From positions 1 through 64,000 of the forward strand of contig JAZRFY010000029.1 of NCBI GenBank assembly GCA_045643885.1: DNA of 64,000 bases, in the 5' to 3' direction. The DNA comes from RGIG4608 sp045643885 (GTDB lineage: Bacteria > Bacillota > Clostridia > Oscillospirales > CAG-272). A program made the position numbers and the translations under genes. Below are positions 37,293-43,569 of this stretch, one piece after another. A model generated the notes under the pieces. It saw nothing but the letters and a program-made list of their open reading frames with translations, made no database searches and was not told where the DNA came from. Position 1 is the first letter of the stretch. Each line of letters starts with the position of its first letter.

Positions 37293-37748
37293 ATGAATAA
37301 AGATTTGATGTTTTCAAGTAAAACTGATTTGTGGTCAACTCCACAAGATTTGTTTGATAAATATAATAATTTATATCATTTTGAAACAGATGTTTGTGCA
37401 TTACCCGAAAATGCAAAATGTGAAAAATATTATACTCCTATAGTTGATGGATTAAAGCAGGAATGGAAGGGTGTATGTTGGTGTAATCCACCTTATGGTA
37501 AAGATATTTCAAAGTGGATTGTAAAAGCAGTTGAATCTTCTGCTACTGTAGTGATGTTATTACCAGCACGAACTGATACAAAATGGTTTCATAACTATTG
37601 TTTGAAATATGGCAAAATTGAGTTTTTGAAGGGGAGATTAAAATTTGGTGATTCGAAAACTCCTGCGCCATTTCCAAGTATGATTGTAGTGTTCGAAAAT
37701 AATTTTTTTAATTTCAAAAAGCCACTTGACAATAATAAAACTTTGTGA
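37293..37748 (+). CDS. phage-type DNA N6-adenine methyltransferase (Dam family)
   Basis: The 151-residue enzyme transfers a methyl group from S-adenosylmethionine to adenine in DNA. It has the catalytic CNPPYG motif (about residues 65-70) and the family blocks DLWSTPQDLFDKYN, FETDVCALPENAKCEKYY, LLPARTDTKWFH and GRLKFG followed by PAPFPSMIVVF. Members occur in phages and mobile elements, often without a restriction partner, and protect element DNA. Its last ten codons lie in the right-hand 63-bp repeat, whose promoter thus overlaps the gene. Confidence 0.9.
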   Translation: MNKDLMFSSKTDLWSTPQDLFDKYNNLYHFETDVCALPENAKCEKYYTPIVDGLKQEWKGVCWCNPPYGKDISKWIVKAVESSATVVMLLPARTDTKWFHNYCLKYGKIEFLKGRLKFGDSKTPAPFPSMIVVFENNFFNFKKPLDNNKTL

Positions 37749-37786
37749 TAATCTAATAATAGAAAATCTAAAAAGTCGGACGCGAC
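37724..37786 (+). repeat. right copy of the 63-bp element-end repeat
   Basis: It matches 27442-27504 at 61 of 63 positions and contains TTGACA, the extended -10 TGTGATAAT and the GTCG-GACG-CGAC hairpin. It overlaps the end of the methyltransferase gene. Confidence 0.85.
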
Positions 37787-37905
37787 AAGCTTAAATTAAA
37801 TAAAAAACAAAAATTTCTTGTTTATTTAGTGAAAAAAAGGGGGAAAAGTCCCCTTAAACTTAATACGATGAAATTATACAAAATGCAAATTTTGTATAAT
37901 ATAGG
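37757..37905 (+). ncRNA. structured non-coding transcript at the right end of the element
   Basis: Downstream of the right repeat promoter lie the hairpins GTCG/CGAC, GGGG/CCCC (about 37839-37854) and the 28-bp palindrome at 37873-37900. The order matches the left copy with changes mainly in loops and spacers. The transcript would run towards the convergent spoIIID gene. Function unknown. Confidence 0.5.
37873..37900. other. 28-bp palindrome, possible Xer/dif-like attachment site
   Basis: The arms ATTATACAAAAT and ATTTTGTATAAT flank a 4-base centre. Read as 11-6-11 this is the layout of XerC/XerD sites, and the right arm matches about 8 of 11 positions of known dif arms; the left arm is weaker. 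The left end of the element has ATTATACAAAA at 27583 and 27654, without the full palindrome. Alternatively it is simply a terminator-like hairpin. Confidence 0.35.
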
Positions 37906-37910
37906 GAAGC

Positions 37911-37950
37911 AAAAACGGCTCTTTTTAAGGTGATTTGTTTATATCGAGCC
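37911..37950 (-). terminator. terminator of spoIIID
   Basis: On the minus strand GGCTC pairs with GAGCC over a ~24-base loop and is followed by GTTTTTG. It lies 24 bases after the spoIIID stop. Confidence 0.5.
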
Positions 37951-37973
37951 ATTATTGATGCTTTTGAGCTGGT

Positions 37974-38228
37974 TTAGGCATTTTTCAAATATTTTATTCT
38001 TGTGGCCTCACCACCTCTTATGTGACGTTCTGATTTATTTATATTTAAAACTTTTTGAACCTGCTTATAAAGAGTTGGATTTATATGCTTTAAATTTTCA
38101 GTTATGTCCTTATGGACTGTACTTTTGCTTATTCCAAATTTTTTTGCTACCGATCTGACAGTTGCATTATTTTCTATTAAATACGTACCAAGTATCACAC
38201 AGCGCTCTTTATTTGAAGATATATACAT
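37974..38228 (-). CDS. spoIIID: sporulation transcriptional regulator SpoIIID
   Basis: The 84-residue DNA-binding protein switches mother-cell transcription between the sigma-E and sigma-K stages. It has the helix-turn-helix ATVRSVAKKFGISKSTVHKD (about residues 21-40) and the C-terminal NKSERHIRGGEATRIKY that contacts DNA. The ATG at 38228 has a GAGG ribosome site and gives the usual length; a frame extension upstream adds eight residues. It is the first host gene to the right of the mobile element and is convergent with it. Confidence 0.95.
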   Translation of the reverse strand: MYISSNKERCVILGTYLIENNATVRSVAKKFGISKSTVHKDITENLKHINPTLYKQVQKVLNINKSERHIRGGEATRIKYLKNA

Positions 38229-38311
38229 GATTATAACCTCGCAATTAATCATTTTTTCTGGTTAATTGTATGCTGAGGTTAAGGAATTTATTATAAAAAG
38301 GATGTGTAAAT

Positions 38312-39085
38312 ATGACCGATTATACAATTTACAAAGAAAAATATGATATTTTTGAAGGTATGACAAGCATCAGCAGCATCATCTCTGCTATATCAGGCAA
38401 TTCTTCAAAAAGAAAGATAATGAAAATTTTGTATAATTCGAGCAAGACTAAAAGCAAGTACAATGAATTGAAATTTCTTAAAATCAAATCATCCGAGCTT
38501 GGATTTGAGCTCGAAGGTGTATCACATACTGTGATTGACGAGCTTACTTCCGGCAAAACTCACGGTGGCTTTGTGGCTATTTGTGAAAGGCTCGAAATCC
38601 CTTCCTTAACCACTGATTCACATATTAAAGAAGACGGCTTTTACATCATTCTTGACGGCATTGAAGATCCCTTTAATTTTGCATATGCCATACGCTCTGT
38701 ATACGCTGCAGGCGCTGATGGAGTTATAGTTCCCTCCTTCAGATTTAAAGACTCTCAAGGCCTTATTTGTAAGGGCTCTGCAGGAACGTCTGAGCTTATT
38801 GACATATTTGAAAGTGATATTGAATCCGCTATCGATATATTTAAAAATATGGGATATAAAGTAGCTTCCGCAGGAATTCGCGACTCGGTATCTTTGTATG
38901 ATGCAGACCTTAAAAAGCCTGTTTTATTGATAATTGGTGGCGAAAAACGAGGAATTTCAGCTGAAATTATTGCAAAATCAGATATGATTGTTCGTGTAGA
39001 CTATGGAAAAACCTTTAAAGGATCTTTAACAGCTTCTTCAGCAGCCACCGTGCTTGCATTCGAGGTTTACAGACAAAACAGATAA
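38312..39085 (+). CDS. TrmH/SpoU-family RNA 2'-O-methyltransferase
   Basis: This 257-residue SPOUT enzyme methylates a ribose in rRNA or tRNA. The three SpoU motifs are visible: NFAYAIRSVYAAGADGV (about 127-143), LIIGGEKRGIS (about 210-220) and SLTASSAATVLAFE (about 237-250). The N-terminal 90 residues form a substrate-binding domain. The target site cannot be told from sequence. It is divergent from spoIIID. Confidence 0.9.
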   Translation: MTDYTIYKEKYDIFEGMTSISSIISAISGNSSKRKIMKILYNSSKTKSKYNELKFLKIKSSELGFELEGVSHTVIDELTSGKTHGGFVAICERLEIPSLTTDSHIKEDGFYIILDGIEDPFNFAYAIRSVYAAGADGVIVPSFRFKDSQGLICKGSAGTSELIDIFESDIESAIDIFKNMGYKVASAGIRDSVSLYDADLKKPVLLIIGGEKRGISAEIIAKSDMIVRVDYGKTFKGSLTASSAATVLAFEVYRQNR

Positions 39086-39091
39086 ATATAA

Positions 39092-39118
39092 CCCCGACAC
39101 ATTTTGTGTCGGGGCTTA
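39092..39118. terminator. terminator between the SpoU gene and galM
   Basis: A perfect 10-bp stem CCCCGACACA / TGTGTCGGGG with a 3-base loop lies between convergent genes and can serve both. Confidence 0.8.
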
Positions 39119-39119
39119 T

Positions 39120-40178
39120 TTATTTGCTATAGAACTTATAGATCGTTGTATAGTCGTACTTCTCTTCCGGATTCAAAATAACGTTTGTGAAGTTTTTGTG
39201 GTTTATTGAGTCGGGCATATGCTGAGTTTCAAGGCAAAATGCCATCTGTTTACTTTGCGAACAATTGTTCTTGAAGGGGAATTTTTCATTAGTTAAGAAA
39301 TTGCCCGAATAAAATTGTACGCAAGGCTGATTTGTATACATTTCCATAACTCTTCCACTTTCTTCGCAAACTGCCTTTGCACGAAGCTTGGGAAGCTTTG
39401 TTTCACCACCAACAAAGTTGAAGCAATGGTCATATCCTCCTGCAAAAATAAGGTCCTGATCGTGCATATTGAAATCCCTACCTATCTTTTTAGGCAATCT
39501 GAAATCAAACGGTGTTCCCTGCACACTCTTGATTTCACCGGTAGGAATCAATGTTTCATCGGTTGGTAAATATGTGTCAGCATCAAGCCAAAGAACGTGA
39601 TCAAAAATCTTGCCTGAGTTATATCCACCAAGATTGAAATATGTATGGTTGGTGAGGTTGATAATGGTTCTTTTATCGGTGTTTGCCTCGTATCTGATGG
39701 ATAAAGCACCCTCATTGTTAAGCTTATAAGTAACTGTTACTGCAAGATTGCCGGGATATCCCTCTTCTCCATCCTTTGAGAGTAAATAGAATTTTATCAT
39801 AGGTTCTTCGCCGTCGTCTGTAGCAAGAACCTGCCAAACTCTCTTATCAAAACCAACTTTTCCACCGTGAAGATGATTAGGGCCATTATTTATGTACATG
39901 TTGTAGTCCTCTCCGTCAAGAGTAAACTTTCCCTGGCAGATTCTATTGCCCACTCGACCGATTATAGCGCCTTGATATCCGTCCGCTTCAATATATGATT
40001 CGAGTGTATCATAGCCACCAATCACGTCAGCTATAGCACCATCTCTATCGGGCACGTTAATGCTTATGATGGTAGCGCCAAAATTAGTTAATACAACACT
40101 CATTCCATGGGCATTTTTAAGTGTGTACTTATATATTTCCTTTGAAAGATAATTACCAAAAAGTTCTGTTTTAATCAT
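39120..40178 (-). CDS. galM: aldose 1-epimerase (mutarotase)
   Basis: The 352-residue enzyme interconverts alpha and beta anomers of galactose and glucose. It has the catalytic His in TNHTYFNLGG (about residues 175-184), an earlier NGPNHLHGG site, and the C-terminal catalytic Glu in FCLETQHMPDS. It lies behind galE on the same strand with a hairpin between, forming a galactose-use cluster. Confidence 0.93.
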   Translation of the reverse strand: MIKTELFGNYLSKEIYKYTLKNAHGMSVVLTNFGATIISINVPDRDGAIADVIGGYDTLESYIEADGYQGAIIGRVGNRICQGKFTLDGEDYNMYINNGPNHLHGGKVGFDKRVWQVLATDDGEEPMIKFYLLSKDGEEGYPGNLAVTVTYKLNNEGALSIRYEANTDKRTIINLTNHTYFNLGGYNSGKIFDHVLWLDADTYLPTDETLIPTGEIKSVQGTPFDFRLPKKIGRDFNMHDQDLIFAGGYDHCFNFVGGETKLPKLRAKAVCEESGRVMEMYTNQPCVQFYSGNFLTNEKFPFKNNCSQSKQMAFCLETQHMPDSINHKNFTNVILNPEEKYDYTTIYKFYSK

Positions 40179-40209
40179 GATAAAACCTCTATATTATTAT
40201 TTGAATAAA

Positions 40210-40237
40210 CCAAAACGGCAATCTGGATTGCCGTTTT
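40210..40237. terminator. hairpin between galE and galM
   Basis: A perfect 12-bp stem AAAACGGCAATC / GATTGCCGTTTT with a 2-base centre follows the galE stop. Its weak T tail (GTTTTGGTTTATT) on the minus strand could allow partial read-through into galM. Confidence 0.7.
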
Positions 40238-40245
40238 ATATTTCT

Positions 40246-41235
40246 TTAATCGTTATATCCGTTAGGATGGTTCTGATGCCAATTCCAAGCACTTGAAATG
40301 ATTTCTTCAAGACTATCGTGAACGGGCTTCCATCTGAGAATTCTTTTTGCCTTTTCACTTGAAGCAACAAGTCTTGCAGGGTCTCCTGCTCGTCTTGGAG
40401 TTTCAACTGCAGGAATAGGATGTCCTGTTACTTTTCTTGCAGTTTCAATTACCTCTCTTACAGAATATCCAACGCCGTTGCCAAGATTAAAGATATCACT
40501 TGAGCCACCGTTTAAAAGATATTCAACTGCAAGGATATGGGCCTGCGCCAAGTCAGTAACGTGAATATAGTCACGAATACAAGTTCCGTCGGGAGTGTCA
40601 TAGTCCGTACCGTAAATGGATATTGCTTCCCTTTTGCCGTTCGGAACTTGAAGGATCAAAGGAATGAGGTGACTTTCGGGATTGTGCGCCTCACCAATAT
40701 TTCCGCATTCATCAGCACCGCAGGCATTAAAATATCTAAGAGAAACGAAGTTCATTCCGTGAGCTTCACTTGTCCACTTAAACATTTTTTCCATAGCGAG
40801 CTTTGTTTCTCCGTATGGGTTAGTAGGACATGTTCTGTCACTTTCAAGAATCGGAATATTTTCGGGTTCGCCATACGTTGCAGCTGTTGAAGAAAAAACG
40901 ATCTTTTTAACGTTATTTGCAACCATCGCATCAAGTAGAACCTTAGTGCCGTAGATGTTGTTTTCGTAGTATTTAAGAGGATTAACAACGCTCTCACCTA
41001 CAAGAGAAAAAGCTGCAAAATGAACGATAGCATCAATTTTCTCAGCTTTGAAAAGGTTGTCAAGAAAGCTAAAATCACGAATATCCCCTTCATAAAATCT
41101 TGCTTTTTCGGGAATCGCTTTTTTGTAGCCTGTTACTAGACTGTCAACAATAACTACGTCCTTGCCTGATTTGATGAGTTCGAGTGCGGTATGAGAGCCG
41201 ATGTATCCAGCACCGCCGGTAACTAAAATTGCCAT
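40246..41235 (-). CDS. galE: UDP-glucose 4-epimerase
   Basis: The 329-residue SDR-type enzyme interconverts UDP-glucose and UDP-galactose. The N-terminal NAD site is GGAGYIGSHTALEL, the catalytic Ser/Tyr/Lys are in FSSTAATYG and NPYGETKLAME (YxxxK), and RYFNACGAD is present. It lies between a nucleotidyltransferase gene and galM and probably belongs to one transcript. Confidence 0.95.
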   Translation of the reverse strand: MAILVTGGAGYIGSHTALELIKSGKDVVIVDSLVTGYKKAIPEKARFYEGDIRDFSFLDNLFKAEKIDAIVHFAAFSLVGESVVNPLKYYENNIYGTKVLLDAMVANNVKKIVFSSTAATYGEPENIPILESDRTCPTNPYGETKLAMEKMFKWTSEAHGMNFVSLRYFNACGADECGNIGEAHNPESHLIPLILQVPNGKREAISIYGTDYDTPDGTCIRDYIHVTDLAQAHILAVEYLLNGGSSDIFNLGNGVGYSVREVIETARKVTGHPIPAVETPRRAGDPARLVASSEKAKRILRWKPVHDSLEEIISSAWNWHQNHPNGYND

Positions 41236-41247
41236 AATTTATTCTCC

Positions 41248-42156
41248 TTATTTCCAAAGACGATCGGGATAAACTCCGGTGTCAATGAGTTTTTTGATTC
41301 CAGCAACTACAGAAGGCTTATCCTCTTGATAGGTTACGCCAAGCCAAGTTGCGTTTGTGTTATAAACGATAACGTCACAAGCATCATTTTTTATCATAAT
41401 GTCGATAACGTCAGTTAAATATGATTCATCCTTTAAAGGATTTGTGATATTATTTAAAAATCTATCGAATTCAGCTTTAAGATAAGGAAAAATCTCGGGA
41501 GTAAATCCCCAACAGTTCATTGATACAACTGAATCAAGATCAACAATCCCCTTTTTATCCCCACAAGGATATTCAGCCTTGCCATCGCCTATAGGAACGA
41601 TCTCCCTGGTTTCGGTAATGTTTATAAGATGTCCCTTATCGTTGAGATTACATACACCGCGATTTACTGCTCCATGTTCTGTGACAGTGTTTTTAAGTCT
41701 GTATCCTGCCATGCAAAATTGAGGCTTAACATCTTGGTAGCCGTCATACTTTCTCAAATGCTTTGCAAGAATCTCAAAGGATTCTCGACCGTAGAAATCG
41801 TCTGAATTAATAACGGCAAAAGGCTCATTAACTATGCCTATGATGCTCATCATCGCATGAGTAGTTCCCCACGGCTTTGTTCTACCCTCGGGAACGGTAA
41901 ACCAATCGGGCACGTCATTGATACGCTGAAATGCATATTCTACGTCAATGTATTTGCCAATTCTATTTCCGATAGTTTCTTTAAAGTCATTAAGATTTTC
42001 TTCTTTAATGATAAAAACTACCTTTGTAAATCCGGCTTTTATTGCATCATAAACTGAAAAGTCAATGATAAAATTTCCGTCGTCATTTATAGGATCTATT
42101 TGCTTCATTCCACCATATCTGGAGCCCATTCCGGCAGCAAGAATAACCAGTGTCAT
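41248..42156 (-). CDS. sugar-phosphate nucleotidyltransferase family protein
   Basis: The 302-residue protein has the nucleotide-binding LAAGMGSRYGGMKQIDPI at its N-terminus and INSDDFYGRESFE (metal-binding Asp) near residue 110. It lies immediately before galE, so it may activate a sugar-1-phosphate with UTP or another NTP for the same pathway. The exact substrate is not clear. The ATG at 42156 has an AAAGGAGAT ribosome site; an upstream frame extension lacks one. Confidence 0.85.
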   Translation of the reverse strand: MTLVILAAGMGSRYGGMKQIDPINDDGNFIIDFSVYDAIKAGFTKVVFIIKEENLNDFKETIGNRIGKYIDVEYAFQRINDVPDWFTVPEGRTKPWGTTHAMMSIIGIVNEPFAVINSDDFYGRESFEILAKHLRKYDGYQDVKPQFCMAGYRLKNTVTEHGAVNRGVCNLNDKGHLINITETREIVPIGDGKAEYPCGDKKGIVDLDSVVSMNCWGFTPEIFPYLKAEFDRFLNNITNPLKDESYLTDVIDIMIKNDACDVIVYNTNATWLGVTYQEDKPSVVAGIKKLIDTGVYPDRLWK

Positions 42157-42188
42157 AAGATATCTCCTTTGAAAGTATTTATATTTTA

Positions 42189-42217
42189 ATTGTATTATAT
42201 ATTTGACCATAAGTCAA
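42189..42217 (-). promoter_or_regulatory. promoter of the nucleotidyltransferase-galE-galM cluster
   Basis: On the minus strand TTGACT and TACAAT are separated by 17 bases. Confidence 0.7.
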
Positions 42218-42256
42218 TAGATTTTTCATTTTTCTCATTTGAAATTTATAGTAAAA

Positions 42257-42282
42257 ATCCCGAGAAGAATTCTTCTCGGGAT
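42257..42282. terminator. terminator of the ymdB-like gene
   Basis: A perfect palindrome of two 13-base arms (ATCCCGAGAAGAA / TTCTTCTCGGGAT) without a spacer follows the stop. T residues follow on the minus strand. Confidence 0.8.
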
Positions 42283-42286
42283 AGTA

Positions 42287-43060
42287 TTAAAATTTTACTC
42301 TCTTAACAGAATTGATTTTTGAACTGCCTGGATCAATATCAAATATTGCTCCGTTAACCTTAACTCCACCGTCTGCAACAGTAAAATACTGAGGTGTTTG
42401 CATAATAAATCGGTCGATAATAGCCTCAACCTTTGTACCAAGAATGCTGTTCTCAGGACCGGCCATACCAAGGTCGGTGATATAAGCACTGCCCATGGGC
42501 AATATGCATTCATCTGCAGTTTGAACGTGTGTGTGTGTTCCAAACATTATGGCAATTCTGCCGTCAAAATATCTTGCGATGGCAAGCTTTTCGCTTGTTG
42601 CCTCGGCATGAATATCAAGAATGGCAAAATCGAAATTACCTTTTTCCCTTTCAAGCGCAATATCAATAACCTCAAAAGGACTGTTTATGGGATTCATAAA
42701 CATCGTTCCAAGAACGTTCATGATAAGAACCTTGTATCCGTCTATATTAACGATACTGTAGCCACTTCCAGGTGCAGATGCAGGAAAGTTTGCAGGTCTG
42801 ATGATGCGATGCTCGTTATCGTCAAGGAAAGAATAAATATCACGTTTTCCAAAAGCATGGTTACCAAGGGTGATAAAATCAATGCCAACGTTGTAAAGAG
42901 ATTCTGCATCTCTTTGAGAAAGGCCCTTGATTTCACTGGCATTTTCGGCATTAGCGATAACGTAGTCGATTCTGTTGTCTGCAACAAATTTTGATAAATT
43001 TTTTGAAAGATAATCGATGGCAATGCCGCCAACTATGTCTCCTATAGCTAATATTTTCAT
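42287..43060 (-). CDS. YmdB-family metallophosphoesterase
   Basis: The 257-residue protein has the dinuclear-metal residues IGDIVG (Asp8), NAENAS, LGNHAFGK and, near the C-terminus, DIHAEATSEK and FGTHTHVQTAD. YmdB of Bacillus subtilis cleaves 2',3'-cyclic nucleotides and affects motility and biofilm genes. No rny gene lies next to it here, unlike in Bacillus. It has its own promoter and terminator. Confidence 0.9.
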   Translation of the reverse strand: MKILAIGDIVGGIAIDYLSKNLSKFVADNRIDYVIANAENASEIKGLSQRDAESLYNVGIDFITLGNHAFGKRDIYSFLDDNEHRIIRPANFPASAPGSGYSIVNIDGYKVLIMNVLGTMFMNPINSPFEVIDIALEREKGNFDFAILDIHAEATSEKLAIARYFDGRIAIMFGTHTHVQTADECILPMGSAYITDLGMAGPENSILGTKVEAIIDRFIMQTPQYFTVADGGVKVNGAIFDIDPGSSKINSVKRVKF

Positions 43061-43106
43061 AAATAAACTTTCTATTTAATATTATTTTTATTTTTGCTAC
43101 TGACAT

Positions 43107-43135
43107 ATTATACTACAAAACAACATAAAAGTCAA
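43107..43135 (-). promoter_or_regulatory. promoter of the ymdB-like gene
   Basis: On the minus strand TTGACT and TATAAT are separated by 17 bases. Confidence 0.8.
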
Positions 43136-43162
43136 TTGGTAAATTAAATTTCATATTTATAC

Positions 43163-43190
43163 TTGATTTTTATGGAAAATGTGATATAAT
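43163..43190 (+). promoter_or_regulatory. promoter of tRNA-Ser
   Basis: TTGATT and TATAAT are 16 bases apart, 17 bases before the tRNA 5' end. The -10 context ATGTGATATAAT recurs at the next promoter. Confidence 0.75.
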
Positions 43191-43207
43191 TAAACCGTTG
43201 TAATTTT

Positions 43208-43298
43208 GGAGAAGTACTCAAGTGGTCGAAGAGGCGTGACTCGAAATCTCGTAGGGCGTTTGCGCGTCGCGTGGGTTCAAATCCCACCTTCTCCGCCA
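43208..43298 (+). tRNA. tRNA-Ser (anticodon CGA)
   Basis: This class II tRNA has acceptor GGAGAAG / CTTCTCC, discriminator G, an encoded CCA, a long variable arm, and anticodon loop CTCGAAA. The anticodon CGA reads TCG. A U-U mismatch appears in the anticodon stem in my fold. Confidence 0.92.
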
Positions 43299-43329
43299 AA
43301 AAGGAGCTAATTTATTAGCTCCTTTTTTT
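43299..43329 (+). terminator. terminator of tRNA-Ser
   Basis: A perfect 11-bp stem AAGGAGCTAAT / ATTAGCTCCTT is followed by a T tract. Confidence 0.87.
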
Positions 43330-43332
43330 CTA

Positions 43333-43361
43333 TTGAAATATCAGAAAATATGTGATATAAT
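43333..43361 (+). promoter_or_regulatory. promoter of the orphan structured RNA
   Basis: TTGAAA and TATAAT are 17 bases apart and lie just after the tRNA-Ser terminator. Confidence 0.75.
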
Positions 43362-43367
43362 ATTTAT

Positions 43368-43535
43368 ATCACTGGATTCGGTTTAGAGCTTTATGCTCAA
43401 CTAGTGAACCGAAAGGGGCAGGTATACGAGCGCGTTAACGCAGTTCCCGAGTTACTGGTGCGCGGAGTCGACCTGCTTTATATACCTTCATCTTGCAACC
43501 GCAATCCTTTTATCAAGAAATGCGGTTTTTACTAT
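43368..43535 (+). ncRNA. orphan structured RNA with own promoter and terminator
   Basis: About 165 bases without a gene follow a clear promoter. TCACT can pair with AGTGA while the following TCGGTT pairs with ACCGA, giving a pseudoknot or two exclusive folds, with GAGC/GCTC between. A second domain is closed by GCAGGT/ACCTGC and contains CGA/TCG and GCGTTAACGC. The 3' end is AACCGCA/TGCGGTT followed by T-rich sequence, a fair terminator. Another TATAAT (43543-43548) follows for the next gene, so this may be a stand-alone RNA or a riboswitch-type leader. It lacks the SRP, 6S, tmRNA and RNase P hallmarks I know. Confidence 0.6.
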
Positions 43536-43569
43536 TTTGTGATATAATTTATGCACTGGGGGTGATTTT

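Larger units (their letters stand above)
27442..37900 (+). mobile_element. inovirus-like integrated element with Rep_2-type initiator
   Basis: Between ispE and spoIIID lies a block whose protein genes all read plus and are unlike the flanking housekeeping genes. It holds early-type small proteins, secreted and membrane-anchored proteins, a Cys-rich repeat protein with a C-terminal anchor, a one-helix 35-aa protein, a membrane P-loop ATPase, an HUH initiator with matching nick site, and a phage Dam methyltransferase. A 63-bp repeat (two mismatches) marks both ends. No integrase or transposase is visible. The order of replication, small structural, adsorption-like and assembly-ATPase-like genes and the size recall filamentous phages. 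A mobilisable or integrated plasmid is the main alternative. Exact ends are not proven. Confidence 0.6.

Noticed and set aside
27442..37786. The 63-bp repeats as simple target-site duplications of a transposon.
   Set aside because: They are far too long, contain a promoter and hairpins, and no transposase is encoded between them.
37873..37900. The palindrome as the chromosomal dif site.
   Set aside because: The left arm fits the Firmicute dif consensus poorly, and there is no clear strand switch of genes around it. I keep it only as a possible element attachment site.
42398..42994. A 198-codon plus-strand frame opposite the ymdB-like gene.
   Set aside because: It is fully antisense to a well-supported gene and has no start signals or known domain.
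43368..43535. The orphan RNA as SRP RNA, 6S RNA or tmRNA.
   Set aside because: The GGAAGG helix-8 motif of SRP RNA, the long single hairpin with central bubble of 6S RNA, and the tRNA-like ends of tmRNA are all missing.
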